64,000 nt of DNA from CAYFKJ01 sp964528595 (GTDB lineage: Bacteria; Pseudomonadota; Alphaproteobacteria; UBA2966). The notes below the pieces were generated by a model. That model did not search any database, was not told the origin of the DNA, and saw only the letters and a list, made by a program, of their open reading frames with translations. The translations under genes and the position numbers were made by a program. Positions 6,549-15,737 of this stretch are shown piece after piece. The first letter of the stretch is position 1, and every line of letters starts with the position of its first letter. The DNA is taken from NCBI GenBank assembly GCA_964528595.1, contig CAZGTM010000013.1:1-64000 (forward strand), read 5' to 3'.

Positions 6549-9407
6549 CTAGCTTGATGGCGAGGTAAACACTCTTTCCGGCGGAAACCAAACCGTTGCC
6601 TTTGTGCCGACGCCAAAACTGCTTTCCAGCATCAGTTTGCCGCCATGGAGCTCGGCAAGGGAAGACACCAAAGGCAATCCCAGGCCAGTCCCGACGTGGT
6701 CCCGGGTCAGGACATTGGCAATCTGACCGAAAGGCGAAAGCACCAGCGGAATATCATCCTCTTCGATGCCAATTCCGGTGTCCGATACGCTGATATCGAG
6801 ACTACCGTCTTCCTCATGGCGGACTCCGATTTCGATTTGTCCGTCCGGTTTGGTGAACTTGATGGCGTTGGAGAGAAGGTTCAGGAGCATCTGCTTGAAC
6901 ATTCGTTCGTCCGCCAGGATTTCCAAATATTCCCCGGCGTGTTCCGCGTTTAGCAAGAGGCGTGATTCACTGGCTCGGCCAGCGACGAGGGAGACGCAGT
7001 CCTGGATGGCGTGGTCGACGGGGAATACGATTTCGTTGATGTCCGCCTTGCCGGCTTCGATTTTTGACAGGTCCAGCAGGTCGTTGATTATTTCCAGTAG
7101 ATGTTCGCCGCTGCCATGTATATCGCCTGCATAGTCGATGTAACGGTCCGTGTCGGCGCGACCGAATGTCTGATCCCGGATAATTTGCGCAAAACCCAAA
7201 ATGGCGTTGAGTGGAGTTCGCAACTCATGGCTCATGTTGGCGAGGAATTCCGATTTCGTCCGGTTGGCGTATTCGGCCTCCTCCTTCGCCGCAACGATTT
7301 GCCTTTCCGCCTGTTTATGCTCCGTAATGTCGAGCACGCACACCGGGACATGGTCGTATTCGGTCGCGTCGTGAGGTATCGGTACCGAGACAATTACGGT
7401 GATGTCCCGGCCGTCAAAAGTCTTGTGCGAAACCTCGGTCGAGAAATATGGATCCCCGTTCCACATGGCGGAGAGCACGCCGATAAAAACGAAGATCGAC
7501 TCCTCGGTCATGATGCCGTCGAGCGATTCGATGAATTCGTTCTTTGTCGCCACGCCGTATAGAGCCAGGGTGGCCTCGTTGACGTCGTTGATTTGAACCA
7601 GGGCGGCGATGCGAAAGGCTTCATCAAGATTTTCCGTCAGGTAAGTCTGAAGATCCGTAATTCCCTGGGCGCGCAATTTCGAAAGCTCCTTCATTGCGCC
7701 GGTGAAATCTTCATCCCAAATCGAAATCTCGGCGTTGTCGAAGAGCAGCCTGAAGCGGTTTTCGCTTTCCCTTAATGAATCCTCCGCCCGCTTGAGTGGC
7801 GTGATGTCCGAAACAACTGTCACAATACCGCCGTCGGCAAGACGTTGTTCGTGAATGAGGTCCCAACCGCCCCCCGACCGTTGCAGTTGAAACGCGCCCG
7901 CTGGATTGCGGTGGCGATCCAGCCGTTCGGTCAACCAATCCCGATTGCCTTCCCGCGCAACGGGGGTTAGGCCCCTGGCGGCGGCGGCCCTTGCGAGTTC
8001 TTCAAAGGTCGTACCCGGCACGACAAGGTCTGCAATCCGGCGGTTATCCTCCTTGAAGGGCTTGTTGAAGGTAACGAGGCGATCCTGGTCGTCGTACAAG
8101 GCGACCATCTCGGTCATTTGGTCCATGGCAGCGGCCAGGCGATCGAGGCGTTCTTCGTCGCGCCTTCGTTTCGTGATGTCCGTGGCGACGCCGCGGTGGC
8201 CGACGAACGATCCGTTAGCATCGAACAGGGCCTTGCCGTTGACGCGGGCATAGCGGACATCGCCATTTGGGTTGGCATAGCTGTACTCGAAATCCCGAAT
8301 GTCGCGGTGTTCATCGATGGCCTGCTGGTAAGTCGCCCACGCCTCTTCCGACATGAGGTTTCCGGCGATTTCCTGCCTTGTCATGCCTTCAATGCGACGG
8401 AAGGGAATACCCGGATTAATCTCGGGATTTTCGGATTCCCACCTGATCCGCCCTTCGGTATCCGTCTCCCATAGCCAGTCCGATGCCGACGCGGCGAAGT
8501 CTCGGAAGCGCTCCTCGCTTTCCTTCAAGGCTTCGAGAGCGGTTATGCGCGCGGAAATGTCGATAACCGAGACCTGGACTGCGGGATTGCCGTCCCACTG
8601 AACGACTTGGGCCAGTTGATCGACCCAAATCTCTCTACCGCTTTTATGCAGAACCAGCATTTCATACATGGATACCGCGTCACCGCCACTCAAACGGACC
8701 CGCCGGCGGTCATTCACCACATCCTGGAATGACGGCGCGACGAACTCGTTGACGCCGCGGCCGATGATCTCGTCGGGCTCGTAACCGAGGAGGTCGGCGA
8801 ACGCGGGATTGACGAAAACCACCTGGTCGCTCTGCAGGATTCCGATGCCCTGAATCGAGCCCTCCGTCAGTTTGCGGTACCGCTCCTCGCTTTCCTTTAT
8901 CGCGTCCTGGGCTTCCTTTTGTTCGGTGATATCGGTCAGCGTCACAAGCGCTCCTGCGACGTCGCCATGCTCGTCAAGCAATGGTGACGAATTTGCCATC
9001 ACCCAAAAATAGCTCTTGTCCCGGCGCTGGAGGCGATATTCGGATTGACCGGGGATTCCCTGTGCGCGGAGGTCCAAATTCAGCGCGAGTTGGGCGTGCT
9101 GATCCGCCGGCACGAAGTCGGATACTGGTCTTTTGATCATGTCGACGGGCTGGCAGCCAAACATGTCGGCCAATCGCTGATTGACGAACGTGGTACGCCG
9201 CTCCAAATCCGACACCCAGACGCCCTCGCTGGTGGCCTCCACGATGGCGCGGTAAATACCTTCGCTTCCGCCGGGGCTGGAGTCCTGTTCGCTGCCGTCG
9301 GATTGCGGACTCGGGGATTCACCCCGGGTTGCGGTGAGCTCCTCAATAAGCTGAGCTTTGGTCAACCGCGCGTAGTTTTTGGTGGGGGCCTTGCGGCTCG
9401 TCATCAA
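6549..9407 (-). CDS. multi-PAS sensor histidine kinase
   Basis: A 952-residue soluble sensor kinase with no transmembrane helix. About five PAS domains follow a short linker: roughly 50-170, 175-290, 296-417, 425-530 and 540-690, several ending in a PAC motif such as VTDITEQK. HisKA carries the phospho-acceptor His727 in MSHELRTP. The HATPase domain has LLNLLSNAIKFT (N box), DTGIGI (G1) and GTGLGLPLV (G2). There is no receiver domain, so it needs a separate response regulator. It is divergent from the TorT-like gene, and an orphan receiver lies 9 kb away. The ATG at 9407 gives a normal start. The ligand is unknown. Confidence 0.92.
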   Translation of the reverse strand: MMTSRKAPTKNYARLTKAQLIEELTATRGESPSPQSDGSEQDSSPGGSEGIYRAIVEATSEGVWVSDLERRTTFVNQRLADMFGCQPVDMIKRPVSDFVPADQHAQLALNLDLRAQGIPGQSEYRLQRRDKSYFWVMANSSPLLDEHGDVAGALVTLTDITEQKEAQDAIKESEERYRKLTEGSIQGIGILQSDQVVFVNPAFADLLGYEPDEIIGRGVNEFVAPSFQDVVNDRRRVRLSGGDAVSMYEMLVLHKSGREIWVDQLAQVVQWDGNPAVQVSVIDISARITALEALKESEERFRDFAASASDWLWETDTEGRIRWESENPEINPGIPFRRIEGMTRQEIAGNLMSEEAWATYQQAIDEHRDIRDFEYSYANPNGDVRYARVNGKALFDANGSFVGHRGVATDITKRRRDEERLDRLAAAMDQMTEMVALYDDQDRLVTFNKPFKEDNRRIADLVVPGTTFEELARAAAARGLTPVAREGNRDWLTERLDRHRNPAGAFQLQRSGGGWDLIHEQRLADGGIVTVVSDITPLKRAEDSLRESENRFRLLFDNAEISIWDEDFTGAMKELSKLRAQGITDLQTYLTENLDEAFRIAALVQINDVNEATLALYGVATKNEFIESLDGIMTEESIFVFIGVLSAMWNGDPYFSTEVSHKTFDGRDITVIVSVPIPHDATEYDHVPVCVLDITEHKQAERQIVAAKEEAEYANRTKSEFLANMSHELRTPLNAILGFAQIIRDQTFGRADTDRYIDYAGDIHGSGEHLLEIINDLLDLSKIEAGKADINEIVFPVDHAIQDCVSLVAGRASESRLLLNAEHAGEYLEILADERMFKQMLLNLLSNAIKFTKPDGQIEIGVRHEEDGSLDISVSDTGIGIEEDDIPLVLSPFGQIANVLTRDHVGTGLGLPLVSSLAELHGGKLMLESSFGVGTKATVWFPPERVFTSPSS

Positions 9408-9574
9408 TGATACCTGGCAGTACTTTCAAATCACCCAAATGCGAATAAGAAACATAGCAGGCCCGGCCGCAGGTTGCCCAAGACTTATCAACTATCTGAG
9501 CGTTGCCCAATACTCCCCATCGGGGTCACGATTTGACCGGTACCAGCTCACTGTTTGGGGATTGTGCATATCGG

Positions 9575-9602
9575 TTGCCAAGCGCAATATCTGTTCTAAC
9601 TA
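9575..9602 (+). promoter_or_regulatory. possible sigma-70 promoter of the torT-like gene
   Basis: TTGCCA (9575-9580) and TAACTA (9597-9602) are separated by 16 bases, 40 bases before the chosen start codon. The decamer CTGTTCTAAC at 9591-9600 resembles the E. coli TorR-box half site CTGTTCATAT, but only one copy is visible. The gap between the divergent kinase and this gene (9408-9642) otherwise shows nothing I can name. Confidence 0.3.
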
Positions 9603-9642
9603 ATTGTTACATTGGCGGACTGGATACCTAACGGGGCACGGT

Positions 9643-10758
9643 ATGTTTGCAGCAGCGAAGAAAACCATCTGGAGAATTGGCCGTGCCAGCACGGCGGCGG
9701 TTCTCGTTCCCGCGACGATATTGGCGGCGGGTACCGGCGCGATCGCCAAAAGTAAATGGTATCCGCTTGAGGTCGATGTTTGGGACCCGCCCTTCAACAC
9801 AGAACTCAAGCGACACGTGGAACCCTACGTTGCTTTGGACAAGGCGCAAAAGGCCTGGCGGATTTGCGTTTCCATTCCCCATCTCAAGGACCCCTACTGG
9901 AGCACCGTCAATTTTGCTTTGATCGATGAAGCGAAACGCCTCGGGGTCGGGCTGCGTCTGGTTGAGGCAGGTGGCTACAACCACCTCGACGTTCAGCGCA
10001 GGCAGATCAGCGAATGCATGGCCAGCGGTGGTGACAGTCTCATCGTCGCCGGTATCAGCGCCGATGGCTTGAATGATCTGGTGGCGCAAATCGTTGCAGA
10101 TGGAAAACCAGTCATCGACATGATCAACGGGATCTCTTCGGCCAAAATAACAGCCAGATCCGCGGTCAATTTTTACGATGCAGGTCTAGCCGCCGCCAGC
10201 TACATCCGAAATCTTCATGATGACAATTCGGCGCTTGTTCGCGTGGCATGGTTCCCGGGGCCGGACGGCGCGGGCTGGGTCAATCAGGGTGATCGCGGAT
10301 TTCGGGCGGGTCTTGAAGGAAGTTCGATCAAGATCATCGCGAGCGCCAGGGGCGACACCGGCCGGGCCACGCAAGGCCGTCTCGTGGCGGCGGCGTTGGA
10401 GCAACACGACAATTTGGACTATATCGTCGGTACGACGGTGAGCGCGGACGCCGCGGTCGAATTGTTGCGGCGCAAGCGGTTGTCGAAAAAAATCAAGGTG
10501 CTGGCCTACTATTACGGTCCCGGGGTTCACAGGGGCATAAGGCGCGGGGCGGTGCTTGCCGCCCCGACGGATTTGCAGGCGATCCAGGCAAGGATTTCGG
10601 TCGACTTGGCGGTTCGCGCACTGGAAAAGAAGCCGTTTCTCAAACATGTCGCCCCGAAGGTCGTCGTCGTCGACCGCAGCAACATCAAGACTTTCGACGT
10701 GGACACCAGTCTGCCCCCACGTGGTTTTAGGCCCATCTTCAGCGTCAACAATTGGTAA
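9643..10758 (+). CDS. torT: TorT-like periplasmic binding protein
   Basis: A periplasmic binding protein of the LacI/galactose-binding fold that resembles TorT. TorT senses trimethylamine N-oxide and signals through the kinase TorS. The N-terminal residues form a signal peptide (basic start, then TAAVLVPATILAAG, cut near AIAKS). The family-typical WYPLEVDVWDPPFN (about residue 38) is present, as are WRICVSIPHLKDPYW, VEAGGYNHLDVQ and PVIDMINGISS. I prefer ATG 9643 over TTG 9604 because it begins the signal peptide. Length 371 is close to known TorT. A TorS-like kinase begins 49 bases downstream. The actual ligand may differ, because no TMAO reductase genes are nearby. Confidence 0.82.
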   Translation: MFAAAKKTIWRIGRASTAAVLVPATILAAGTGAIAKSKWYPLEVDVWDPPFNTELKRHVEPYVALDKAQKAWRICVSIPHLKDPYWSTVNFALIDEAKRLGVGLRLVEAGGYNHLDVQRRQISECMASGGDSLIVAGISADGLNDLVAQIVADGKPVIDMINGISSAKITARSAVNFYDAGLAAASYIRNLHDDNSALVRVAWFPGPDGAGWVNQGDRGFRAGLEGSSIKIIASARGDTGRATQGRLVAAALEQHDNLDYIVGTTVSADAAVELLRRKRLSKKIKVLAYYYGPGVHRGIRRGAVLAAPTDLQAIQARISVDLAVRALEKKPFLKHVAPKVVVVDRSNIKTFDVDTSLPPRGFRPIFSVNNW

Positions 10759-10807
10759 GTTCGCCGATGAACCGACCGCGACGCAAACGGAACCGGACAG
10801 GGCAGCG

Positions 10808-13800
10808 ATGACGGGTTTTCGCGGAATAATCCTTCTTTTGGCCGCGCTTGCCGGGTTTTTCGGCGTCTTCACCGTCAGCGAGGTGTTCAAGGCGGACGCA
10901 AAAAGCAGCTGGGAAGCCGAAGGTAATCAGGTGGCGCAATGGTTGTCGGGCACCTTGTTGGGTTGGCTGGAGGAAAGTTACGCGCCGCTGTCGGGTTTGG
11001 CGGCGCTTGCAGAAAACTCCGAGAGCGTCACAGAGTCCGAGTTTCTCAACGCGTTCGACGGCTTGGAGGCCCGTGCCACGGCTTTCTTCCTGGATGCCGC
11101 CGCCATGTACCGTCCGGTTGGCGAGGGCACGGACGCGGGATGGCAGGTCGCCTTCACATCGGATCTCTCGGGTGTTTTATCCCACGAAGCCGTACTGGAG
11201 GATTGGCCTGCGTTGTTGTCGACGCTGAACGTCGCCCACTCCCGTCCCGGTGAATTCATTATCGGTCCGCCGATCAGGAACAGCGACGATGCCAACACCG
11301 TTTCTCCTGTGGCGCTGTCCACCTTCGATTCGACCGGCGATGCCGTCGTGGTGGGGCTGGTCAACTACGACGCACTGGTCAAGGGCCTGTTCGATCTCCA
11401 TGTCCCGCCGGGCCTGTCGCTTGAATTGACGGCTCGGTTCCCCGCCTTGAGCGATCTGGGCAAGGAACAAAGCGTGATTCAAACGCCCGGACAGGGCACG
11501 CTGCACTCGGTCACCACCCGGACCGTCAGCGCCGGCGCCGAGCTTTCCATCAACTGGCTTGCGGACAACCGGTTTTCCGGCGGCCCCGAACACGAGCTGG
11601 CAAATTTCATGCTGATCACGGGTGTCGGCGGCGTTCTGGTCGCCGCCTTCTTTATCGGTTTCCTGCTGCAGCGGAACGAAGAGATCAGCCGCCGCGTGGA
11701 AGAGGCGACGGCGGAGATCGTCGCCGCCAAGGATTCCGCCGAGCAAGAACGCCTGCGCATGCGCGACGCCATCGAAGCGCTCGAGGTCGGTTTCGTGATC
11801 TACGACGCCAACGAACGCCTGGTGATCAACAACCGGCGCTACGCGGAGATGTACCCCGAAGCGGCGGACCTTATGGTCCAGGGCGCCAAGTTCAGGGATA
11901 TTTTGGCCAAGGGCTGCGAATTGACCGGGGTCAACGAGCGCTATGGCCAGACCGTCGATGAATGGGTCGAAGGCAGGCTTGAATCACACCGCGCTCTCAA
12001 CAAAGGCACGGTCCAGGAGTTGGAGGATCGCTGGATATTGATTAACGACTTCCGCACGGCCAACGGCGAGACCGTCAGCATTCGCACCGATATCACGGAA
12101 TTGAAAATCGCCGAACGCACCTTGGAGGAGCGGACCAACCTGTTGCAAGGTGTGCTGAGCGCGATGACCCAGGGCGTCGTCGCCTTCGACAGGGACCTCA
12201 AACTGATTGCCTGGAATGACGTGTTTCTCGACATCAGGGGATATCCGGCCGAACTGGCCTCTGTCGGCACGGATTTCGCCGAGTTCATGGAATACGATGT
12301 CGAACACGGCGAGTTCACCCAGAATGATCCGGAATTCGACGTGCAGATGCAGGTCGAACGGGCGCGAAAGTTCGAGATGCACGCGTTCGAACGCCAACGC
12401 CCCGACGGCCGTCATATCGAAGTCCGGGGCGGCCCCATTCCCGGCGGCGGCTTCGTCAGCACCTACGCCGACATCACCGAACGCAAGCTTGCCGAAACAC
12501 AAATCAGCAAATTGTCGGCGGCGGTTGAACAGAGCTCCGCCGCGATCGTCATCACCGATCCAGAGGGCCTTATCGAATACGTCAATCCGGCATTTGTCCG
12601 GGCCAGCGGCTATACGCCCGAGGACGTCGTCGGTTATCCGTTCCGAATATTGAAACCCGGTGTGCTTGACGAGGAAACCTTTTCGGAATTGTGGGACACC
12701 ATCAAGGGCGGGCAGGTGTGGCAGGGTGAATATCTCAACCAAAAGAAAACCGGCGAGCCCTATTGGGAGGACATTGCGCTGTCGCCCCTGCTGGGCGAGA
12801 ACGGTGAAATCACCAACTTCGTGGCGATCAAGGAGGACGTGACCGCCCGGAAGGAGGCGGAACAGGAACTCCGCACCGCGCGCGATGCGGCTGAGGCCGC
12901 CAGCCAGGCGAAGGCGGATTTCCTGGCCTCGATGAGCCACGAAATCCGAACGCCCATGAACGGCATCGTCGGCATGGCGGATCTTCTTTCACAGTCCGAG
13001 TTGGACGCCGATCAGCGGATCATGCTGGATACCGTCCGGGATTCCGGCAATTCGTTGCTGACGATCATCAACGATATTCTCGACTTCTCGAAGATCGAGG
13101 CCGGCAAGCTCGATATCGAGAGCATTCCGATGTCGCTCAACGACGTCCTGGAAGGCGCCGCCGCAACCATGTCGCCCAACGCCAGCCGCAAAGGCGCGCG
13201 GATCATCACCTTCGTCGACCCCGACATTCCCCAAACGCTGCTCGGCGACCCGGTTAGGCTACGCCAGATCGTCTTCAATCTGACCGGCAATGCGGTGAAA
13301 TTTTCGGAAGAGGGCGAGGTTGTCGTCAGGGCCGATGCCGTCGATCTCGAAGCCGATCCGGTCCGCGTCAAGATATCGGTGATCGATCAGGGTATCGGTA
13401 TAACGGAGGAAGCGCAGGGCAAGCTCTTCGAAGCGTTTTCGCAGGCCGAGAGCTCGACGACGCGCCGTTTCGGCGGCACCGGCCTTGGCCTGGCTATATG
13501 TAAACGGTTGACCGACTTGATGGGCGGAGAGATCACGGTCGACAGCCAGATCGGTTCCGGCTCGACTTTCGCCGTCGAAATTCTCCTGAAATTGGCCGAT
13601 CAGGAAGCGGGGCTGCCTGAAGATGCCGATCTGTCCGGGGTCCGCGCCTTGTGCGTCTCGGACGTCGATACGTTGCGCGATTCGATGGTGCGGTACCTGC
13701 GGCATTGGTCGGTCGAGGCCGAGGCCGCGTCTTCCGAAGACGATGCGGCCGACCGCCTCGCGAATGCCGGCGATGCCATCGACGTCGTCGTGCTTGACCT

Positions 13801-14857
13801 CGGCCTCAGCACCGAACGTCAACAAGCCGCCATAAAGCGGTTTGCCGCGGCGGGGCGGACCTTCGTCGTGTTGTCCGAAGGCCAAAGGCGCAGCGCCCGA
13901 ATTGAAAAAGGCGATTGCGTCACGCTGGACGGCAATCCCTTGAGGCACATGCCGTTCGTCAACGCCGTCGCCGTCGCCGCCGGACGCGCCAGTCCGCTGG
14001 TCAAACCCGATGTCGATGACGGGGTTTCGGAATCCGTCGAGGCTTTGTCGGTCGAGGACGCGCTGGCCGGGGGAACGCTGATCCTGCTGGCGGAAGACAA
14101 CATGACAAACCAACAGGTGATTGGCCGGCAACTGACCAAGCTCGGCTATACCTGTGAAATGGCGGACGACGGCAAATTCGCGTTGGAGGCCTGGCGGGGC
14201 AAGGATTACGCGCTCTTGCTAACGGATTGCCACATGCCGCGCATGGACGGGTTCGAACTGACGGCCGCGGTGCGGGCGGACGAAGAGGGCAGCGGCAAGC
14301 GGTCTCCGATCATCGCGGTGACGGCCAACGCGCTGGAAGGCGAGGCCGAACGCTGCATCGCCGCTGGCATGGATGACTATCTCTCGAAGCCGCTGGCCAT
14401 GAACGATCTCAAGGCGACCTTGAGAAAATGGATGCCGAACGCCGTGTCCGAAGCTGTGGAGGAGAAAGCAGAGGCCACAGCGCAAATATCCGCGACGCCT
14501 GATGAAACGCCGCCGCCCGACAAGGGTTCAAAAGCCGTTGAGCCCAAGTTCTTGCGGGAAACCTTTGGTGACGATGACGAACTGATCAAGGAAATCCTGT
14601 TGGATTTCGTGGCGCCGGCGGAGGCCACCGTCGGCGAAATCAACGACGCGTTCGACTCCCGCGATGCCGCCGCACTGGGCGCCGCGGCGCACAAGCTCAA
14701 ATCGTCGTCTCGATCGGTCGGCGCCGAAGTGTTGGCCGACCTTTGCGCCGATCTCGAGAAATCAGGGAAGAGCGCCGATTGGCCGAGCATTGAGGATCAC
14801 CACCCCAAGCTTGCCTCCGCCATTGCCGCAGTGACCTCGGAAATCGAATCCCTCTGA
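10808..14857 (+). CDS. torS: TorS-like hybrid sensor histidine kinase (PAS x3, REC x2, Hpt)
   Basis: A 1349-residue membrane hybrid kinase. A first helix lies near residues 5-25, a periplasmic region runs to about 265, and a second helix spans about 267-290. PAS-type domains follow at about 320-430, 440-560 and 565-690. HisKA has His711 (MSHEIRTP), and HATPase has DQGIGI and GTGLGLAI. A first receiver (about 945-1060) has Asp997 but no recognisable switch-region Lys. A canonical receiver has Asp1140 in TDCHMPRMDG. The Hpt domain has His1295 in AHKLKSS. Frame extends upstream to 10556, but ATG 10808 is the sensible start because it opens the first helix. The TorT partner precedes it. No TorR-type regulator is adjacent. 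Confidence 0.88.
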   Translation: MTGFRGIILLLAALAGFFGVFTVSEVFKADAKSSWEAEGNQVAQWLSGTLLGWLEESYAPLSGLAALAENSESVTESEFLNAFDGLEARATAFFLDAAAMYRPVGEGTDAGWQVAFTSDLSGVLSHEAVLEDWPALLSTLNVAHSRPGEFIIGPPIRNSDDANTVSPVALSTFDSTGDAVVVGLVNYDALVKGLFDLHVPPGLSLELTARFPALSDLGKEQSVIQTPGQGTLHSVTTRTVSAGAELSINWLADNRFSGGPEHELANFMLITGVGGVLVAAFFIGFLLQRNEEISRRVEEATAEIVAAKDSAEQERLRMRDAIEALEVGFVIYDANERLVINNRRYAEMYPEAADLMVQGAKFRDILAKGCELTGVNERYGQTVDEWVEGRLESHRALNKGTVQELEDRWILINDFRTANGETVSIRTDITELKIAERTLEERTNLLQGVLSAMTQGVVAFDRDLKLIAWNDVFLDIRGYPAELASVGTDFAEFMEYDVEHGEFTQNDPEFDVQMQVERARKFEMHAFERQRPDGRHIEVRGGPIPGGGFVSTYADITERKLAETQISKLSAAVEQSSAAIVITDPEGLIEYVNPAFVRASGYTPEDVVGYPFRILKPGVLDEETFSELWDTIKGGQVWQGEYLNQKKTGEPYWEDIALSPLLGENGEITNFVAIKEDVTARKEAEQELRTARDAAEAASQAKADFLASMSHEIRTPMNGIVGMADLLSQSELDADQRIMLDTVRDSGNSLLTIINDILDFSKIEAGKLDIESIPMSLNDVLEGAAATMSPNASRKGARIITFVDPDIPQTLLGDPVRLRQIVFNLTGNAVKFSEEGEVVVRADAVDLEADPVRVKISVIDQGIGITEEAQGKLFEAFSQAESSTTRRFGGTGLGLAICKRLTDLMGGEITVDSQIGSGSTFAVEILLKLADQEAGLPEDADLSGVRALCVSDVDTLRDSMVRYLRHWSVEAEAASSEDDAADRLANAGDAIDVVVLDLGLSTERQQAAIKRFAAAGRTFVVLSEGQRRSARIEKGDCVTLDGNPLRHMPFVNAVAVAAGRASPLVKPDVDDGVSESVEALSVEDALAGGTLILLAEDNMTNQQVIGRQLTKLGYTCEMADDGKFALEAWRGKDYALLLTDCHMPRMDGFELTAAVRADEEGSGKRSPIIAVTANALEGEAERCIAAGMDDYLSKPLAMNDLKATLRKWMPNAVSEAVEEKAEATAQISATPDETPPPDKGSKAVEPKFLRETFGDDDELIKEILLDFVAPAEATVGEINDAFDSRDAAALGAAAHKLKSSSRSVGAEVLADLCADLEKSGKSADWPSIEDHHPKLASAIAAVTSEIESL

Positions 14858-15005
14858 ACGCCCGTAATTAGCACGACGTTCGTGTCATCTGCTTCCAGGA
14901 AAATTGCGCTGCTGTCCCCCCCATCCTGTCCTTCCCCCGCGTCGTACCGGTGCACGCTTCGCATGACGGGGGAAGGAACTCACTTTTTAAATTTCGTCCA
15001 AATAT

Positions 15006-15031
15006 GAAAAAGCCCTCCCCTTGAGGGAGGG
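15006..15031 (-). terminator. intrinsic terminator of the Lrp-family gene
   Basis: On the minus strand CCCTCCC (15031-15025), loop TCAAG, GGGAGGG (15019-15013) is followed by CTTTTTC. It lies 67 bases after the Lrp stop. The plus-strand reading, CCCTCCCCTTGAGGGAGGG followed by GGTTGGGTGGGGGT, is itself a common dispersed proteobacterial repeat, so a repeat appears to double as the terminator. The rest of 14858-15097 holds nothing else I recognise. Confidence 0.65.
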
Positions 15032-15097
15032 GGGAGGGTTGGGTGGGGGTAGAGCCACAAGGCTGGAAATTAACCTGGGTACACTTGGACCGGTTTT

Positions 15098-15598
15098 CTA
15101 ATCTGCCTCCTCGTGGCCGTAGTGCGAGAGGCTGGGGAAGATGTTGCTGCGTTTGACGATGTCCAGAGCAAAGCTTGATTCGATGGAGGCAATGCCGGGG
15201 ATATTGGTGATCTTTCGCTTCAACGTCATTTCATAGGATTTGAGGCTGTCGGTGACGATGCGCAGGAGATAGTCGAAGCCGCCGGTCATCAAATAGCACT
15301 CGACGACCTCCTCGACTTTCGAGATTTCCCGCTCAAAAACGCGCAAGTTTTCCTCGTTCTGCTTTTCCAGGCGGATTGAAACAAAAGTGCTGATCGGTAG
15401 GCCGTACATCGCCTGATCGATATTGGCGGTGTAGCCGGTGATCAGGCCTTCCTGCTCCAGCCTTTTGGTCCGGCGCAGGCAGGGCGAGGGCGAGAGATTG
15501 ACCCGCTTCGATAATTCGTTGTTTGTCAGACGCCCATCCGCCTGCAATTCGCGGATAATACGTCGGTCGATTTGATCAAATGCCATCGGCCTACTCAT
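15098..15598 (-). CDS. Lrp/AsnC family transcriptional regulator
   Basis: A 166-residue feast/famine regulator. The N-terminal HTH (about residues 8-60) carries ELSKRVNLSPSPCLRRTKRLEQEGLI, a near-textbook Lrp recognition helix. The C-terminal RAM/AsnC ligand domain has VVECYLMTGGFDYLLRIV. It is divergent from a 2-oxoacid dehydrogenase E1-like gene. This arrangement matches the MdeR-MdeB pairing described in Pseudomonas putida, so it probably controls that gene in response to an amino acid or 2-oxoacid. ATG 15598 and ATG 15586 are both possible; the second begins MAFDQIDRRI, the usual family start. Confidence 0.9.
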   Translation of the reverse strand: MSRPMAFDQIDRRIIRELQADGRLTNNELSKRVNLSPSPCLRRTKRLEQEGLITGYTANIDQAMYGLPISTFVSIRLEKQNEENLRVFEREISKVEEVVECYLMTGGFDYLLRIVTDSLKSYEMTLKRKITNIPGIASIESSFALDIVKRSNIFPSLSHYGHEEAD

Positions 15599-15603
15599 TT
15601 TTA

Positions 15604-15693
15604 GCAGATTCTGCCAATTTACTATCGCGGATTAGCATTTTTCGCAACCATCTGCCGTCTGATTTTGGGCATACTGCTGATATCCTGCCAATT
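15604..15693. promoter_or_regulatory. candidate Lrp-type operator region
   Basis: The divergent gap holds an 11-bp palindrome GCAGA-T-TCTGC at 15604-15614. A direct repeat CTGCCAATT occurs at 15611-15619 and again at 15685-15693, 74 bases apart, close to seven helical turns. Spaced, in-phase sites suit DNA wrapping by an Lrp octamer. This is inference from spacing and symmetry alone. Confidence 0.4.
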
Positions 15694-15737
15694 CCGGGCG
15701 GCGCGGCCGGCCGTGCCCAAGATCAAGAGAATTTCCG

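Noticed and set aside
9597..9610. TAACTAATTGTTAC before the TorT-like gene as a third TetR operator
   Set aside because: It resembles the 25785 site but lacks one central base, the extended AAAG flank and the correct half-site spacing. A match to the -10 region by chance is more likely.
10556..10807. 84-codon N-terminal extension of the TorS-like kinase
   Set aside because: It overlaps the end of the TorT-like gene in another frame, is Arg-rich and lacks similarity to kinase N-termini. ATG 10808 opens the first membrane helix.
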